Origin: an uncultured Bacilli bacterium | GTDB taxonomy: Bacteria > Bacillota_I > Bacilli_A > RF39 > UBA660 | Length of the DNA: 7,040 bases | Assembly: GCA_947630935.1 (NCBI GenBank) | Contig: CANRJL010000054.1 | Coordinates: forward strand, 1 to 7,040 | Direction: 5' to 3' | Shown here: positions 1 to 5,736 of the stretch, in pieces | How positions within the stretch are numbered: the stretch's first letter is position 1 | Layout: every line of letters begins with the position of its first letter | The notes under the pieces: model-generated | Told to the model about the DNA's origin: nothing | Seen by the model: only the letters and a program-made list of their open reading frames with translations | Databases searched by the model: none | Made by a program: the position numbers and the translations under genes

Positions 1-1953
1 AACAATAGGTGCTTCAGCTTTTAATAATGGAACAGCTTGACGTTGCATGTTTGAACCCATTAAAGTACGATTGGCAGCATCATAATTTAAGAAAGGAATG
101 CAACTTGTCGTAATAGAAACAACTTGACTTGGTGAAACATCGACATAATTAACTTTTTCCCGAGGGACAAAAATGTTATCACCATTAATTCGTACAATAA
201 CGCTTTCTTCGACGATTTTATTGTTTTCATCTAATTGCACCGTTGCTTGAGATATATAATAATCTGCTTCTTCATCAGCTGTCATATAAACAATCTCATC
301 CATTTGCACAACGCCATCTATAACTTTACGATATGGAGTCATAATAAAACCATATTCATTAATTTTAGCATAGCCAGCTAAAGAGGTAATTAAGCCGATA
401 TTTTGACCTTCTGGACTTTCTACTGGGCAAATACGACCATAGTGACTAGCATTGACGTCACGAACATCCATTCCAGCACGGTCTCTTGATAATCCACCAG
501 GTCCTAAACTTGATAAACGACGTTTATCGGTTAACTCTGCAATTGGGTTAATTTGGTCCATAAATTTAGATAATTGACTTGAACCAAAAAACTCTTTTAA
601 AACAGCCGTTACTGGTCTTATATTTATTAATGATTTTGGGGTAATATCAGTCATTTCTTGAGTAGTCATTCGTTCTCTTATTACTCGTTCCATTCTTGAC
701 ATACCAACTTTAAATTGATTTTGAATTAATTCCCCTACTTGTCTTACTCTTCGATTGCCTAAATGGTCAATTTCATCAGTATTACCAATACCATCTTGTA
801 AATTTAAATAATAACTAATAGCTGCATAAATATCAGGAATTGTTAAACGACGTTCCGTAATTGATGAATCAACACCAATAATTTTAACTACTTTTTTATT
901 AGTTATTTTATCATATACTTTAATTTCTTGAATATTTTCATAACTATCTAATTCTTCATTTATTATAGTTTTATGTAAATTATAACCATTATTTAAAATT
1001 GGTAAAATACTATCTAATATTTCTTTAGTAACAACAGTTCCTTTTTTGGCTACAATATTTGAACCATCTTTTATATCTTCAGCTAACATACAACCTATTA
1101 AACGGTCTTTAACATTTAATTTTTTATTAAATTTATAACGACCTACTTTAGCTAAATCATAACGGAAATGGTCAAAGAATCTCGTTACAATATGGTTTTT
1201 AGCAGAATCTAAAGTAGCAGGTTCACCTGGACGTAATTTTTCATATATTTCAATTAAAGCTTCGTCAGTATTTTTAGAATTATCTTTTTCGAAAGTATTA
1301 GTTAGGTAAACATTTTCGCCAAATACTTTTATTATATCTTCATTGCTAGATAAACCTAAAGCCCGCAAAAAAGTGGTAACAGGAACTTTTCTTGTCCGGT
1401 CAATTCTAACATACATGACATCACGAGCATCTAATTCAAATTCTAGCCAAGTTCCACGATTAGGAATCATTTCGCCTGAAATAATTCGCCGACCATTTTT
1501 ATCTATTTCACGCTTAAAATAGACGCTTGGACTACGTACTAATTGGGAGACAATAACTCTTTCAGCTCCATTAATAATAAATGTTCCAGCATCGGTCATT
1601 AATGGCATGTCGCCTAAAAATATTTCTTGTTCTTTAACTTCACCTGTTTCATGAATAAAAACCCGCGCTTCTACTTTTAAAGGAGCAGCATAAGTTACCA
1701 TCCGTTCTTTAGCTTCTTTGATTGTATATCGTGGTGTGTCAAAAGAATAATCGCCAAAGTCAATAGTTACATTACCAGTAAATGATTCAACTGGAAATAA
1801 TTCTTCAAAGACTTCTTTAATTCCAACTTCTAAGAAATCTTGATAGCTTTTTTTCTGAATTTCTAATAAATCAGATAATTCCATCGTATTTTTACTTTTT
1901 GAGAAACTTCTTCTCGTTGTGTAGTCGCCACATTTTTTTAGTTTATAAGCCAC
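1..1953 (-). CDS. rpoB: RNA polymerase beta subunit, N-terminal 651 residues (gene runs off the left edge)
   Basis: Catalytic beta subunit of DNA-dependent RNA polymerase, cytoplasmic. The open frame starts at a GTG (1953-1951) preceded by GGGGTGA with a 4-nt gap, and stays open to base 1. The start reads VAYKLKKCGDY; family landmarks follow in order: the beta protrusion/lobe region with INGAERVIVSQLVRSPSVYF (residues about 127-146), the lobe motif GNRRVRQVGELIQNQ, the rifampicin-binding cluster at about 456-490 (FGSSQLSKFMD, then TDKRRLSSLGPGGL), then CPVESPEGQNIGLI and, near the cut end, MQRQAVPLLKAEAP. Roughly the last half of a normal 1,150-1,350-residue protein is outside the window. Oddities: Lys463 and Asp476 replace E. 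coli Gln513 and His526 in the drug pocket. A strong promoter lies 65-100 bases upstream of the GTG. The methyltransferase gene upstream matches the Bacillus ybxB-rpoB order. Identification is near certain. Confidence 0.98.
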   Translation of the reverse strand, partial: MAYKLKKCGDYTTRRSFSKSKNTMELSDLLEIQKKSYQDFLEVGIKEVFEELFPVESFTGNVTIDFGDYSFDTPRYTIKEAKERMVTYAAPLKVEARVFIHETGEVKEQEIFLGDMPLMTDAGTFIINGAERVIVSQLVRSPSVYFKREIDKNGRRIISGEMIPNRGTWLEFELDARDVMYVRIDRTRKVPVTTFLRALGLSSNEDIIKVFGENVYLTNTFEKDNSKNTDEALIEIYEKLRPGEPATLDSAKNHIVTRFFDHFRYDLAKVGRYKFNKKLNVKDRLIGCMLAEDIKDGSNIVAKKGTVVTKEILDSILPILNNGYNLHKTIINEELDSYENIQEIKVYDKITNKKVVKIIGVDSSITERRLTIPDIYAAISYYLNLQDGIGNTDEIDHLGNRRVRQVGELIQNQFKVGMSRMERVIRERMTTQEMTDITPKSLINIRPVTAVLKEFFGSSQLSKFMDQINPIAELTDKRRLSSLGPGGLSRDRAGMDVRDVNASHYGRICPVESPEGQNIGLITSLAGYAKINEYGFIMTPYRKVIDGVVQMDEIVYMTADEEADYYISQATVQLDENNKIVEESVIVRINGDNIFVPREKVNYVDVSPSQVVSITTSCIPFLNYDAANRTLMGSNMQRQAVPLLKAEAPIV

Positions 1954-1974
1954 GTTTTCACCCCATCTATCAAT

Positions 1975-1998
1975 TTATTTGCTTAAACTATAAGCCAC
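1975..1998 (-). other. 7-codon leader mini-ORF echoing the start of rpoB
   Basis: GTG followed by six sense codons and TAA reads VAYSLSK, against VAYKLKK at the true rpoB start. The first ten bases, GTGGCTTATA, are identical to the rpoB start and lie exactly 45 bp (15 codons, same frame) upstream. A GGTGA sits 13 nt before the GTG, longer than ideal. The mini-ORF begins about 20 nt after the predicted transcription start. Its sequence also contains a small perfect hairpin, GCTTA-N5-TAAGC (1981-1995). It could be a translated leader peptide, an upstream start remnant from a small duplication, or chance; whether it is translated cannot be told from sequence. Confidence 0.35.
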
Positions 1999-2024
1999 AA
2001 AAACTAATACGTCACCAATTTATA

Positions 2025-2053
2025 ATTTTAACAGTGAACTGTTTAATTGTCAA
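2025..2053 (-). promoter_or_regulatory. Sigma-A type promoter for rpoB
   Basis: On the minus strand a perfect -35 TTGACA (2053-2048) is followed by a 17-bp spacer and TAAAAT (2030-2025), one mismatch from the consensus -10. The spacer ends in TGT, giving an extended -10 TG motif. Predicted transcription start is near 2018, leaving a leader of about 65 nt before the rpoB GTG. The -35 overlaps the TGA stop of the methyltransferase gene, so rpoB can be transcribed independently of it. Confidence 0.8.
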
Positions 2054-2643
2054 CGCATTTTTGCTTTAAATATATAAAAACCTTTATCTTTTGCCATATT
2101 TGTAATTTCATAAACGCCTTCTAATTTTTGAACAATGCTTTTGGCACCTTGGTCTTTGCGAATAACAAACCAGACTGTTCCATTAGAATTCAAATAATCT
2201 TTAGCATTTAATAATATGTCTAAAACCACAATTTTACCTGCTCTTATTGGTGGGTTTGTTACAATCATATCATATTTTTCAGTTATTTTTTCATAAGTAT
2301 TGCTTTTGATAACCTGGCCATTTACCTGATTTTCTTGAATATTTTTGGCACATAGCCAAAGAGCTCGTTCATTTACATCCGAAAAGTCTGCTTGGCTTTT
2401 TAAAATTTTTCCTAAACAAATTCCTAAAAAACCATAACCACAACCAATATCTAAAATTTTTTGATTTTCCGAGGGATTATTTTTTAAAATAGTATTTAAA
2501 AGCAGTTTACTTCCATAATCAATTTTATTTTTAGAAAAAACGCCTAAATCGCTAAAAAAAGTGAAAACGTTTTCTTCTTTAGTAAAAAGAATTGTTCTCA
2601 TTTCACTTTTTAAATTCGTGTTGTTTGTAAAATAATGTTCCAA
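2050..2643 (-). CDS. Class I SAM-dependent methyltransferase, RsmC/YbxB family
   Basis: A 197-residue protein of the RsmC-like family (16S rRNA guanine-N2 methyltransferase type), closest in layout to Bacillus YbxB, which also sits just before rpoB. Visible features: N-terminal EHYF, the GVFS segment (34-37), SAM-binding motif I LDIGCGYG (64-71), an acidic residue after strand 2 in SDVNERAL (Asp89), and the catalytic motif NPPIRAGK (130-137) typical of enzymes that methylate an exocyclic amine. Length fits the single-domain family; E. coli RsmC has an extra N-terminal domain. The start is TTG at 2643-2641, chosen because the family N-terminus begins there and GGTGAT lies 3 nt upstream; the first ATG, codon 15, would remove conserved residues. 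The stop is TGA. It begins 42 bp after the secreted-protein gene with no terminator or clear promoter between, so it may share that transcript. The exact target base is inferred from family only. Confidence 0.9.
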   Translation of the reverse strand: MEHYFTNNTNLKSEMRTILFTKEENVFTFFSDLGVFSKNKIDYGSKLLLNTILKNNPSENQKILDIGCGYGFLGICLGKILKSQADFSDVNERALWLCAKNIQENQVNGQVIKSNTYEKITEKYDMIVTNPPIRAGKIVVLDILLNAKDYLNSNGTVWFVIRKDQGAKSIVQKLEGVYEITNMAKDKGFYIFKAKMR

Positions 2644-2646
2644 ATA

Positions 2647-2652
2647 ATCACC
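2647..2652 (-). promoter_or_regulatory. Ribosome binding site supporting the TTG start of the methyltransferase
   Basis: GGTGAT on the minus strand matches the 3' half of the AAGGAGGTGAT consensus and ends 3 nt before TTG (2643-2641). This is the usual register for GGTGAT-type sites in low-GC Gram-positive bacteria. It argues for the TTG over the internal ATG at codon 15. Confidence 0.65.
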
Positions 2653-2685
2653 AACATTTCTGTTTTATACTTTTAATTATGATAG

Positions 2686-3318
2686 TTATGCTGGAGTAGC
2701 ATATACAGCAATTTGAGCATCCAATCTTTTGCCGGCTACATAGTTAGACGAAGTTGAATCAGCTGAACCGTCTGAAGAAATCCATAAGTATAAATTAAAT
2801 GTTTTAGATTCACCATTTGCCGCAAGTGTACCAGTGGCTGAAGCAGTTCCGGCTGTTAATGAACCAGTGGCTAATTTATAAGAATTTTTTAAATTGCTAA
2901 TTCCAAGACTTGCTGTATCAGTATTTTTAGTGTAAGTTCCTAAAACAGTTCCAGTTCCCGGCTTGTTAGCAGTAGATTGATAAAAGGCAAATTTAACAAG
3001 ATTTTCATTAATTGTTGTTGAACTTAATGTATTTAAAGAAATAGTATAATTAGCGGGAATTGTACAAGTATTAGTTATTGTGAAAGTATGAAGAGTATTA
3101 GCATTGGCAAGAGCGGTTGCATCCGCCACAGGATAAGTATTGGTTAAACTAATACTGTTGCCATTGGTATATCCAACACTAAAACAGCCAGTATAAACTT
3201 GATTAGCAGTCCCCTGCTCGCTTTTTATAACCCATAGAGCATATGATTGTGTAATATATAAAGTTATTAATAATAAAATTCCTATAACTAAAAGTGTTAT
3301 TTTATATTTTGTTTTCAT
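2686..3318 (-). CDS. Secreted SipW/TasA-type small protein, probable two-cysteine beta-sandwich
   Basis: A 210-residue secreted protein. Residues 1-5 are basic, 6-22 form one hydrophobic segment, and the segment ends in TQSYALW (23-29), with S-Y-A giving a possible signal peptidase site after Ala27. This resembles the signal region of SipW-dependent proteins such as TasA and camelysin. The mature part is rich in Thr, Ser, Asn, Ala and Gly with alternating hydrophobics and almost no charge, as expected of an all-beta extracellular domain. Its only cysteines, Cys45 (TGCFSVGY) and Cys85 (ITNTCTIPANY), could form a disulfide. Late segments LYLWIS (176-181) and the C-terminal AQIAVYATPA look like edge strands. 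It has its own promoter (3354-3382) and AAAGGA 8 nt before the ATG. No SipW-like peptidase is in the window. A fibre, surface or adhesion role is inference; I do not recognise a named gene. Confidence 0.72.
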   Translation of the reverse strand: MKTKYKITLLVIGILLLITLYITQSYALWVIKSEQGTANQVYTGCFSVGYTNGNSISLTNTYPVADATALANANTLHTFTITNTCTIPANYTISLNTLSSTTINENLVKFAFYQSTANKPGTGTVLGTYTKNTDTASLGISNLKNSYKLATGSLTAGTASATGTLAANGESKTFNLYLWISSDGSADSTSSNYVAGKRLDAQIAVYATPA

Positions 3319-3353
3319 AATATCATTCCTTTATATTACCTTACGATATCTAC

Positions 3354-3382
3354 AGTATATAACAATTTTTGAATATTATCAA
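3354..3382 (-). promoter_or_regulatory. Sigma-A type promoter for the secreted-protein gene
   Basis: Minus strand TTGATA (3382-3377), 17-bp spacer, TATACT (3359-3354); each hexamer has one mismatch from consensus. Predicted start near 3347 gives a leader of about 29 nt before the ATG, containing AAAGGA at good spacing. This makes the secreted-protein gene a transcription unit of its own, possibly continuing into the methyltransferase. Confidence 0.72.
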
Positions 3383-3404
3383 GATTCTAATTTTGGTTTT
3401 GCTA

Positions 3405-3427
3405 ATTTGACAATTTATTTGACAAAT
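3405..3427 (-). repeat. Pair of near-palindromic boxes ATTTGACAA(A/T)T upstream of the secreted-protein promoter
   Basis: Plus-strand ATTTGACAA occurs exactly at 3405-3413 and 3417-3425, a 12-bp period, about one helical turn. The second copy extends to a perfect odd palindrome, ATTTG-A-CAAAT (3417-3427); the first has one mismatch (3405-3415). The pair lies about 23 bp upstream of the -35 of the secreted-protein promoter and just beyond the permease stop, a suitable place for an activator site. Function is inferred; the region is AT-rich, which raises the chance of coincidence. Confidence 0.4.
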
Positions 3428-3439
3428 TTAAAACAATTT

Positions 3440-4753
3440 TTACTTTTCACGCAATGATTTAAAGATTTTTTTCCATAATTTTGAAGAAGAATAATTTAAA
3501 ATACCAACTTTATATATTCTTAAACCATATTTAAAGGCTAGCCAAGTAAAGGCTCCAGTGATACTTGTGGTAATAAGAAGTTCGATTAAAGATAATTGCC
3601 CTAGCATATATAAGGTTGGAGCGATTAAAAAAGATAACATTGGAATATATGCAGTAATTTTAATAAATATTGAACCTTCAAAAGCAGAAGCCATCAAAGC
3701 TAAGTAATAACCTAAGACTAAAATAATCATAAGAGGTGCCTGTAATTGTTGAAAATCTTCAATGCTAGTAGTCATTGAAGCTAGAACACCAGATACTACA
3801 GCATATAAGATGAATGATAATAAAAATAAGATAAGAATAATTGGTAACCCTTTTAAAAAGATATTTAAAATGTTTTGATTAGTAAAAATTTGGATGATTT
3901 CAGTTAAACTATTAGTAGCAGAAGCACTTGCTAAAGCTAATGAAGTATGATTAATTATACTACGAATTAACATGGCTATTACTAGATATCCTAAAACCAA
4001 GAAACTTTGGAAAATAACAAAGATATTAGACGCGATTATTTTAGATAAAAAATGTATTTTAGGCGAAACATTAGATATAATTATTTCCATACTTCTTGTT
4101 GATTTTTCGTCATTTATTTCAGCCCCAATCATTTGCACTAATAAAGTAATTAAGAAGAAACATGGAATTATTAATATCATTATAAGGCCAAGAGAAGCCG
4201 TTTGTTTTTCTTCAGTAGTTTTGGCATCAGGATTGGTTAAAGTTGTATCTAAAGTAACGGAAGATGTTAAAGCAGTTATCTCTTCAGGGGTTAAAGCTAA
4301 TTCTTTGATTGCTAAATTAGTTTTTAAGGTTGTTAAGGTCGACCGTATTAATTCTTCAGTAATAGTATTAGGCTGTTCAAAACTTATAATATGCCCTTTT
4401 AGATATTCTTTAGAATCTGGTAACAATTCTAAAATAATATAATCACTTTCAGCGGTTAAATCATTTTTTAAAGTTTCTTCTTCAGTAATTTGTTTAAGCT
4501 CATAATTATCGGCTTTTAATAAAGAAGCTGATTCAGTAAAAGAAGCAACAAAAGAAGGAAATAAATCAAGAGAATCTTTGACATAAATAGTTGTTTTTTC
4601 TTCAAAATCACCCCCAAAGAAAGAAACTATTCGGTCAATATTTAAAATGCCAATTAATAATATAGCTAAAATAACATTAGCAACTTTAAACCATTTAGTA
4701 TCTATTTTCTTTTTTAAGCTTTGTTTAATTAAAAAATAAAATTTATTTTTCAT
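3440..4753 (-). CDS. ABC-2 family exporter permease, NatB/YhaP-like
   Basis: Integral membrane half of an ABC exporter, 437 residues from the chosen ATG (4753-4751). That start has AGGTGA 5 nt upstream; a GTG three codons earlier lies inside this ribosome binding site and is unlikely. One membrane helix near residues 24-40 is followed by an extracytoplasmic domain of about 140 residues (starting FFGGDFEEKTTIYVKD), then some six more helices. After the second helix comes a cytoplasmic stretch with EKSTRSMEIIISNVSP, the typical signature of NatB/ABC-2 permeases, preceding KIIASNIFVIF. Topology and length fit Bacillus YhaP and NatB, whose partners are YhaQ and NatA. It overlaps the ATPase gene by 11 bp, so the two are surely co-translated. 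The substrate (sodium, antimicrobial or other) cannot be read from sequence. No terminator is visible after its TAA stop. Confidence 0.85.
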   Translation of the reverse strand: MKNKFYFLIKQSLKKKIDTKWFKVANVILAILLIGILNIDRIVSFFGGDFEEKTTIYVKDSLDLFPSFVASFTESASLLKADNYELKQITEEETLKNDLTAESDYIILELLPDSKEYLKGHIISFEQPNTITEELIRSTLTTLKTNLAIKELALTPEEITALTSSVTLDTTLTNPDAKTTEEKQTASLGLIMILIIPCFFLITLLVQMIGAEINDEKSTRSMEIIISNVSPKIHFLSKIIASNIFVIFQSFLVLGYLVIAMLIRSIINHTSLALASASATNSLTEIIQIFTNQNILNIFLKGLPIILILFLLSFILYAVVSGVLASMTTSIEDFQQLQAPLMIILVLGYYLALMASAFEGSIFIKITAYIPMLSFLIAPTLYMLGQLSLIELLITTSITGAFTWLAFKYGLRIYKVGILNYSSSKLWKKIFKSLREK

Positions 4754-5642
4754 AAGCTTCACCTACTTTACTTAAAAATATTTCATTTAAAGTTGGGTCT
4801 TCTACCAAAAATTTGGTAATGCTTTCTTTTTGTCTAACAATTTTAAATACATCTTTAATATAAGAATCATCTTTGATATTAACTATAATTTCTTGAGCAG
4901 TTTCCAAAACATTTAATACTCCAGGAATTTGCTTTAACTCTTCTTTACTAATATTACCAACAATATGAATATTTTTCTTTTGATAATCTTTTTTTATATC
5001 TGTTAATTTTCCTTGTAAAACACTTTTGCCTTTAACTAAAATAACTAGCTTTTCACAAAATAATTCTACATGTTCCATTCGATGAGAAGAAAAGATAATA
5101 CTGCTGCCTTTTTCTTTGAACTCACGAATTATTTTCATAAATAAATCGACATTTAAAGGGTCTAAACCTGTAAATGGTTCATCTAAAATTAATAATTTAG
5201 GCTCATTAATTATAGCAGTAATAAATTGAATTTTTTGTTGGTTTCCTTTAGATAATTCTTTAATTTTTTGATTTTTAGTTTCTTCCATTCCAAATCTTTT
5301 TAACCAATAATCTAATTTGGCCAAGATTTGATTTTTTTTCATACCTTTTAAGGTAGCATAATATATAATTTGTTCTTTAACAGTTAATTTAGTAAGTAAA
5401 CTTCTTTCTTCAGTTAAAAAACCAATTTTGTCGGTTTGGTTATAATCAATTGGTTGACCATCTAATAAAATAGTCCCTTTATTTTTTTCTAATAAGCCAA
5501 TAATCATTCGAAATGTTGTTGTCTTACCAGCTCCATTGACACCTAATAAGCCAAAAATTTCACCATCATTAACTGTAAAAGATAAATCATCTACCGCTAA
5601 AAAATTATCATAATATTTAGTAACGTGCTTTACTTCTATCAT
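4743..5642 (-). CDS. ABC exporter ATPase, NatA/YhaQ-like with C-terminal DUF4162-type domain
   Basis: Cytoplasmic nucleotide-binding subunit, 299 residues, pairing with the permease encoded immediately downstream (11-bp overlap). Motifs seen: Walker A GVNGAGKTT (34-42), a Q-loop region reading IGFLTEERSLL (about 73-83), with Glu where many ABC proteins have Gln, as is common in the YhaQ group (PEER), signature LSKGNQQK (130-137), Walker B LLILDEP (150-156) with catalytic Glu155, D-loop GLD, and H-loop SSHRME with His187. After about residue 205 an extra alpha/beta region (KGKSVLQGKL to VEDPTLNEIFLSKVGE) matches the C-terminal domain found in NatA/YhaQ proteins. All catalytic residues are intact. 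The ATG at 5642 fits the family start but has only A-rich sequence directly before it; the nearest Shine-Dalgarno-like site lies beyond a hairpin (5653-5680). Exporter function is firm; substrate unknown. Confidence 0.9.
   Translation of the reverse strand: MIEVKHVTKYYDNFLAVDDLSFTVNDGEIFGLLGVNGAGKTTTFRMIIGLLEKNKGTILLDGQPIDYNQTDKIGFLTEERSLLTKLTVKEQIIYYATLKGMKKNQILAKLDYWLKRFGMEETKNQKIKELSKGNQQKIQFITAIINEPKLLILDEPFTGLDPLNVDLFMKIIREFKEKGSSIIFSSHRMEHVELFCEKLVILVKGKSVLQGKLTDIKKDYQKKNIHIVGNISKEELKQIPGVLNVLETAQEIIVNIKDDSYIKDVFKIVRQKESITKFLVEDPTLNEIFLSKVGEAYEK
4759..4764 (-). promoter_or_regulatory. Ribosome binding site of the ABC permease, inside the ATPase gene
   Basis: AGGTGA on the minus strand ends 5 nt before the ATG at 4753-4751 and lies within the last codons of the ATPase gene. 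It decides the permease start: the alternative GTG at 4762-4760 is part of this very site and has no suitable site of its own. Confidence 0.75.
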
Positions 5643-5652
5643 ATTTTTTTTA

Positions 5653-5680
5653 TAATCAATTAATTTTTGCTAATTGATTA
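5653..5680 (-). repeat. Perfect 10-bp inverted repeat in the ABC operon leader
   Basis: TAATCAATTA (5653-5662) and TAATTGATTA (5671-5680) are exact reverse complements separated by 8 bases. As RNA this forms a hairpin lying 10 nt before the ATPase ATG. It follows AGAAAGGA (5690-5683), the only good Shine-Dalgarno match nearby. The A-run after the hairpin on the coding strand rules out a terminator. It may be a repressor operator, or a leader hairpin that affects ribosome access. Confidence 0.6.
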
Positions 5681-5682
5681 AT

Positions 5683-5690
5683 TCCTTTCT
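5683..5690 (-). promoter_or_regulatory. Displaced Shine-Dalgarno-like site of the ABC ATPase gene
   Basis: AGAAAGGA on the minus strand is the best ribosome binding match before the ATPase, but 40 nt separate it from the ATG. If the hairpin at 5653-5680 folds, the remaining linear distance is about 12 nt. A TATAAA (5697-5692) lies immediately upstream and could be a -10, but no good -35 accompanies it. No alternative in-frame start follows the site at normal spacing. Confidence 0.35.
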
Positions 5691-5710
5691 ATTTATATTT
5701 TTTTAAATTA

Positions 5711-5736
5711 AAAAAGAAAAAAGGCTTTTAAACCTT
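5711..5736 (-). terminator. Probable intrinsic terminator of the rpsB-tsf unit
   Basis: On the minus strand AAGG and CCTT pair around TTTAAAAG (5736-5721), with one T-G wobble and a T-A pair extending the stem to about 6 bp over a tetraloop. It is followed at once by a strong T tract interrupted by a single C (5720-5711 and on). The stem starts within the TAA stop codon of tsf. The stem is short, but the U tract is very good. Confidence 0.6.

Noticed and set aside
2030..2043. AACAG-N4-CTGTT hairpin as a terminator after the methyltransferase
   Set aside because: The stem is only 5 bp and no T tract follows on the minus strand. It coincides with the spacer and -10 of the rpoB promoter, which explains the sequence better.
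2644..2685. Separate promoter for the methyltransferase
   Set aside because: TATCAT and TATAAA are present, but no -35 lies at acceptable spacing; transcription from the secreted-protein promoter is more likely.
3407..3424. Two TTGACA hexamers on the plus strand read as -35 elements
   Set aside because: No -10 match lies at 16-18 bp downstream and no plus-strand gene follows; they are better seen as part of the repeat boxes.
3361..3441. Ten-base repeat AACAATTTTT at 3361-3370 and 3432-3441, and a terminator after the permease
   Set aside because: The repeat is simple AT-rich sequence easily matched by chance. The only fold here (AATTTG/CAAATT with a 13-nt loop) has no T tract, so no terminator can be claimed.
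3972..4442. 156-codon open frame on the plus strand
   Set aside because: It lies wholly inside the ABC permease in antisense, its product has no recognisable family, and I see no ribosome binding site or promoter for it. It is a shadow of the permease frame.
4760..4762. GTG as the permease start
   Set aside because: This GTG is part of the AGGTGA ribosome binding site of the ATG three codons downstream, so the ATG at 4753-4751 is preferred.
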